From NCBI RefSeq assembly GCF_018224615.1, contig NZ_JAGTUK010000002.1:744001-808000 (forward strand): a stretch of DNA of 64,000 nucleotides, read 5' to 3'. This DNA comes from Microbacterium paraoxydans. GTDB lineage: Bacteria > Actinomycetota > Actinomycetes > Actinomycetales > Microbacteriaceae. The position numbers were made by a program, and so were the translations under genes. Each line of letters opens with the position of its first letter. The first letter of the stretch is position 1. Shown here one piece after another: positions 62,387 through 64,000 of this stretch. Below the pieces are notes generated by a model. That model had not been told where the DNA came from and did not search any database. It saw nothing but the letters and a program-made list of their open reading frames with translations.

Positions 62387-64000
<1,614 letters not shown>

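Overview
The window is 64 kb of high-GC, densely coded DNA with many GTG starts and ATGA/GTGA stop-start overlaps. Together with an LldD, aspartokinase-Asd and MoxR-DUF58-transglutaminase set typical of Actinobacteria, this points to a high-GC Gram-positive chromosome, most probably Microbacteriaceae and plausibly Microbacterium (inference from protein wording, not from a search). Apart from the tandem surface-protein block there is no transposase, integrase, phage structural module, CRISPR array or replication origin, so it reads as core chromosome with accessory patches.

Layout. 1-10.5 kb: the ribosomal protein pairs rplK-rplA and rplJ-rplL, separated by about 8.7 kb holding a polar amino acid (probably cystine) ABC importer, a divergent lysE/argP pair, a five-gene SipW-type secretion cluster and a lone YqaJ-family nuclease. 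10.5-15.4 kb: a LacI repressor divergent from an alpha-glucoside-type ABC importer. 15.4-24.3 kb: three related secreted proteins, two of them about 1230 residues, each preceded by the same ECF-like promoter (GTAAYG-N15-CGTCTC). 24.3-30.8 kb: a GDPD-like protein, cystathionine beta-synthase and cystathionine gamma-synthase/lyase, a drug exporter, a PAP2 phosphatase and a GNAT enzyme. 31-36.5 kb: tRNA-Ser, trhO and a tgpA-DUF58-moxR operon. 36.6-45 kb: 4.5S RNA, a rhomboid protease, a small lysozyme-like exported protein, pta-ackA, and a beta-phosphoglucomutase plus GH65 phosphorylase pair. 45-53.6 kb: dnaX-recR-eamA, lysC-asd, mqo, tdk. 53.6-64 kb: lldR-lldD, a DUF1295 membrane protein, a HAD phosphatase and VanZ, tRNA-Pro, a PASTA-bearing class A PBP, DUF4177-RidA, and the 3' part of an acetyl-CoA synthetase gene.

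How they fit together. Carbon metabolism is a recurring theme: disaccharide import, GH65 phosphorolysis followed by phosphoglucomutase, acetate formation and reuse (pta, ackA, acs), lactate oxidation (lldD) and malate oxidation (mqo). A second theme is cell-envelope display: SipW substrates, a LAXTG-type sortase substrate, the large modular exoproteins, the PBP, a rhomboid and an exported muralytic-like protein. Many single-gene promoters show TANNNT (or a near variant) followed by exactly six bases and then ATG/GTG, the signature of leaderless transcription. The most unusual region is 15.4-24.2 kb: a tandem family of modular exoproteins sharing one alternative-sigma-like promoter and carrying a near-identical 744-bp direct repeat.
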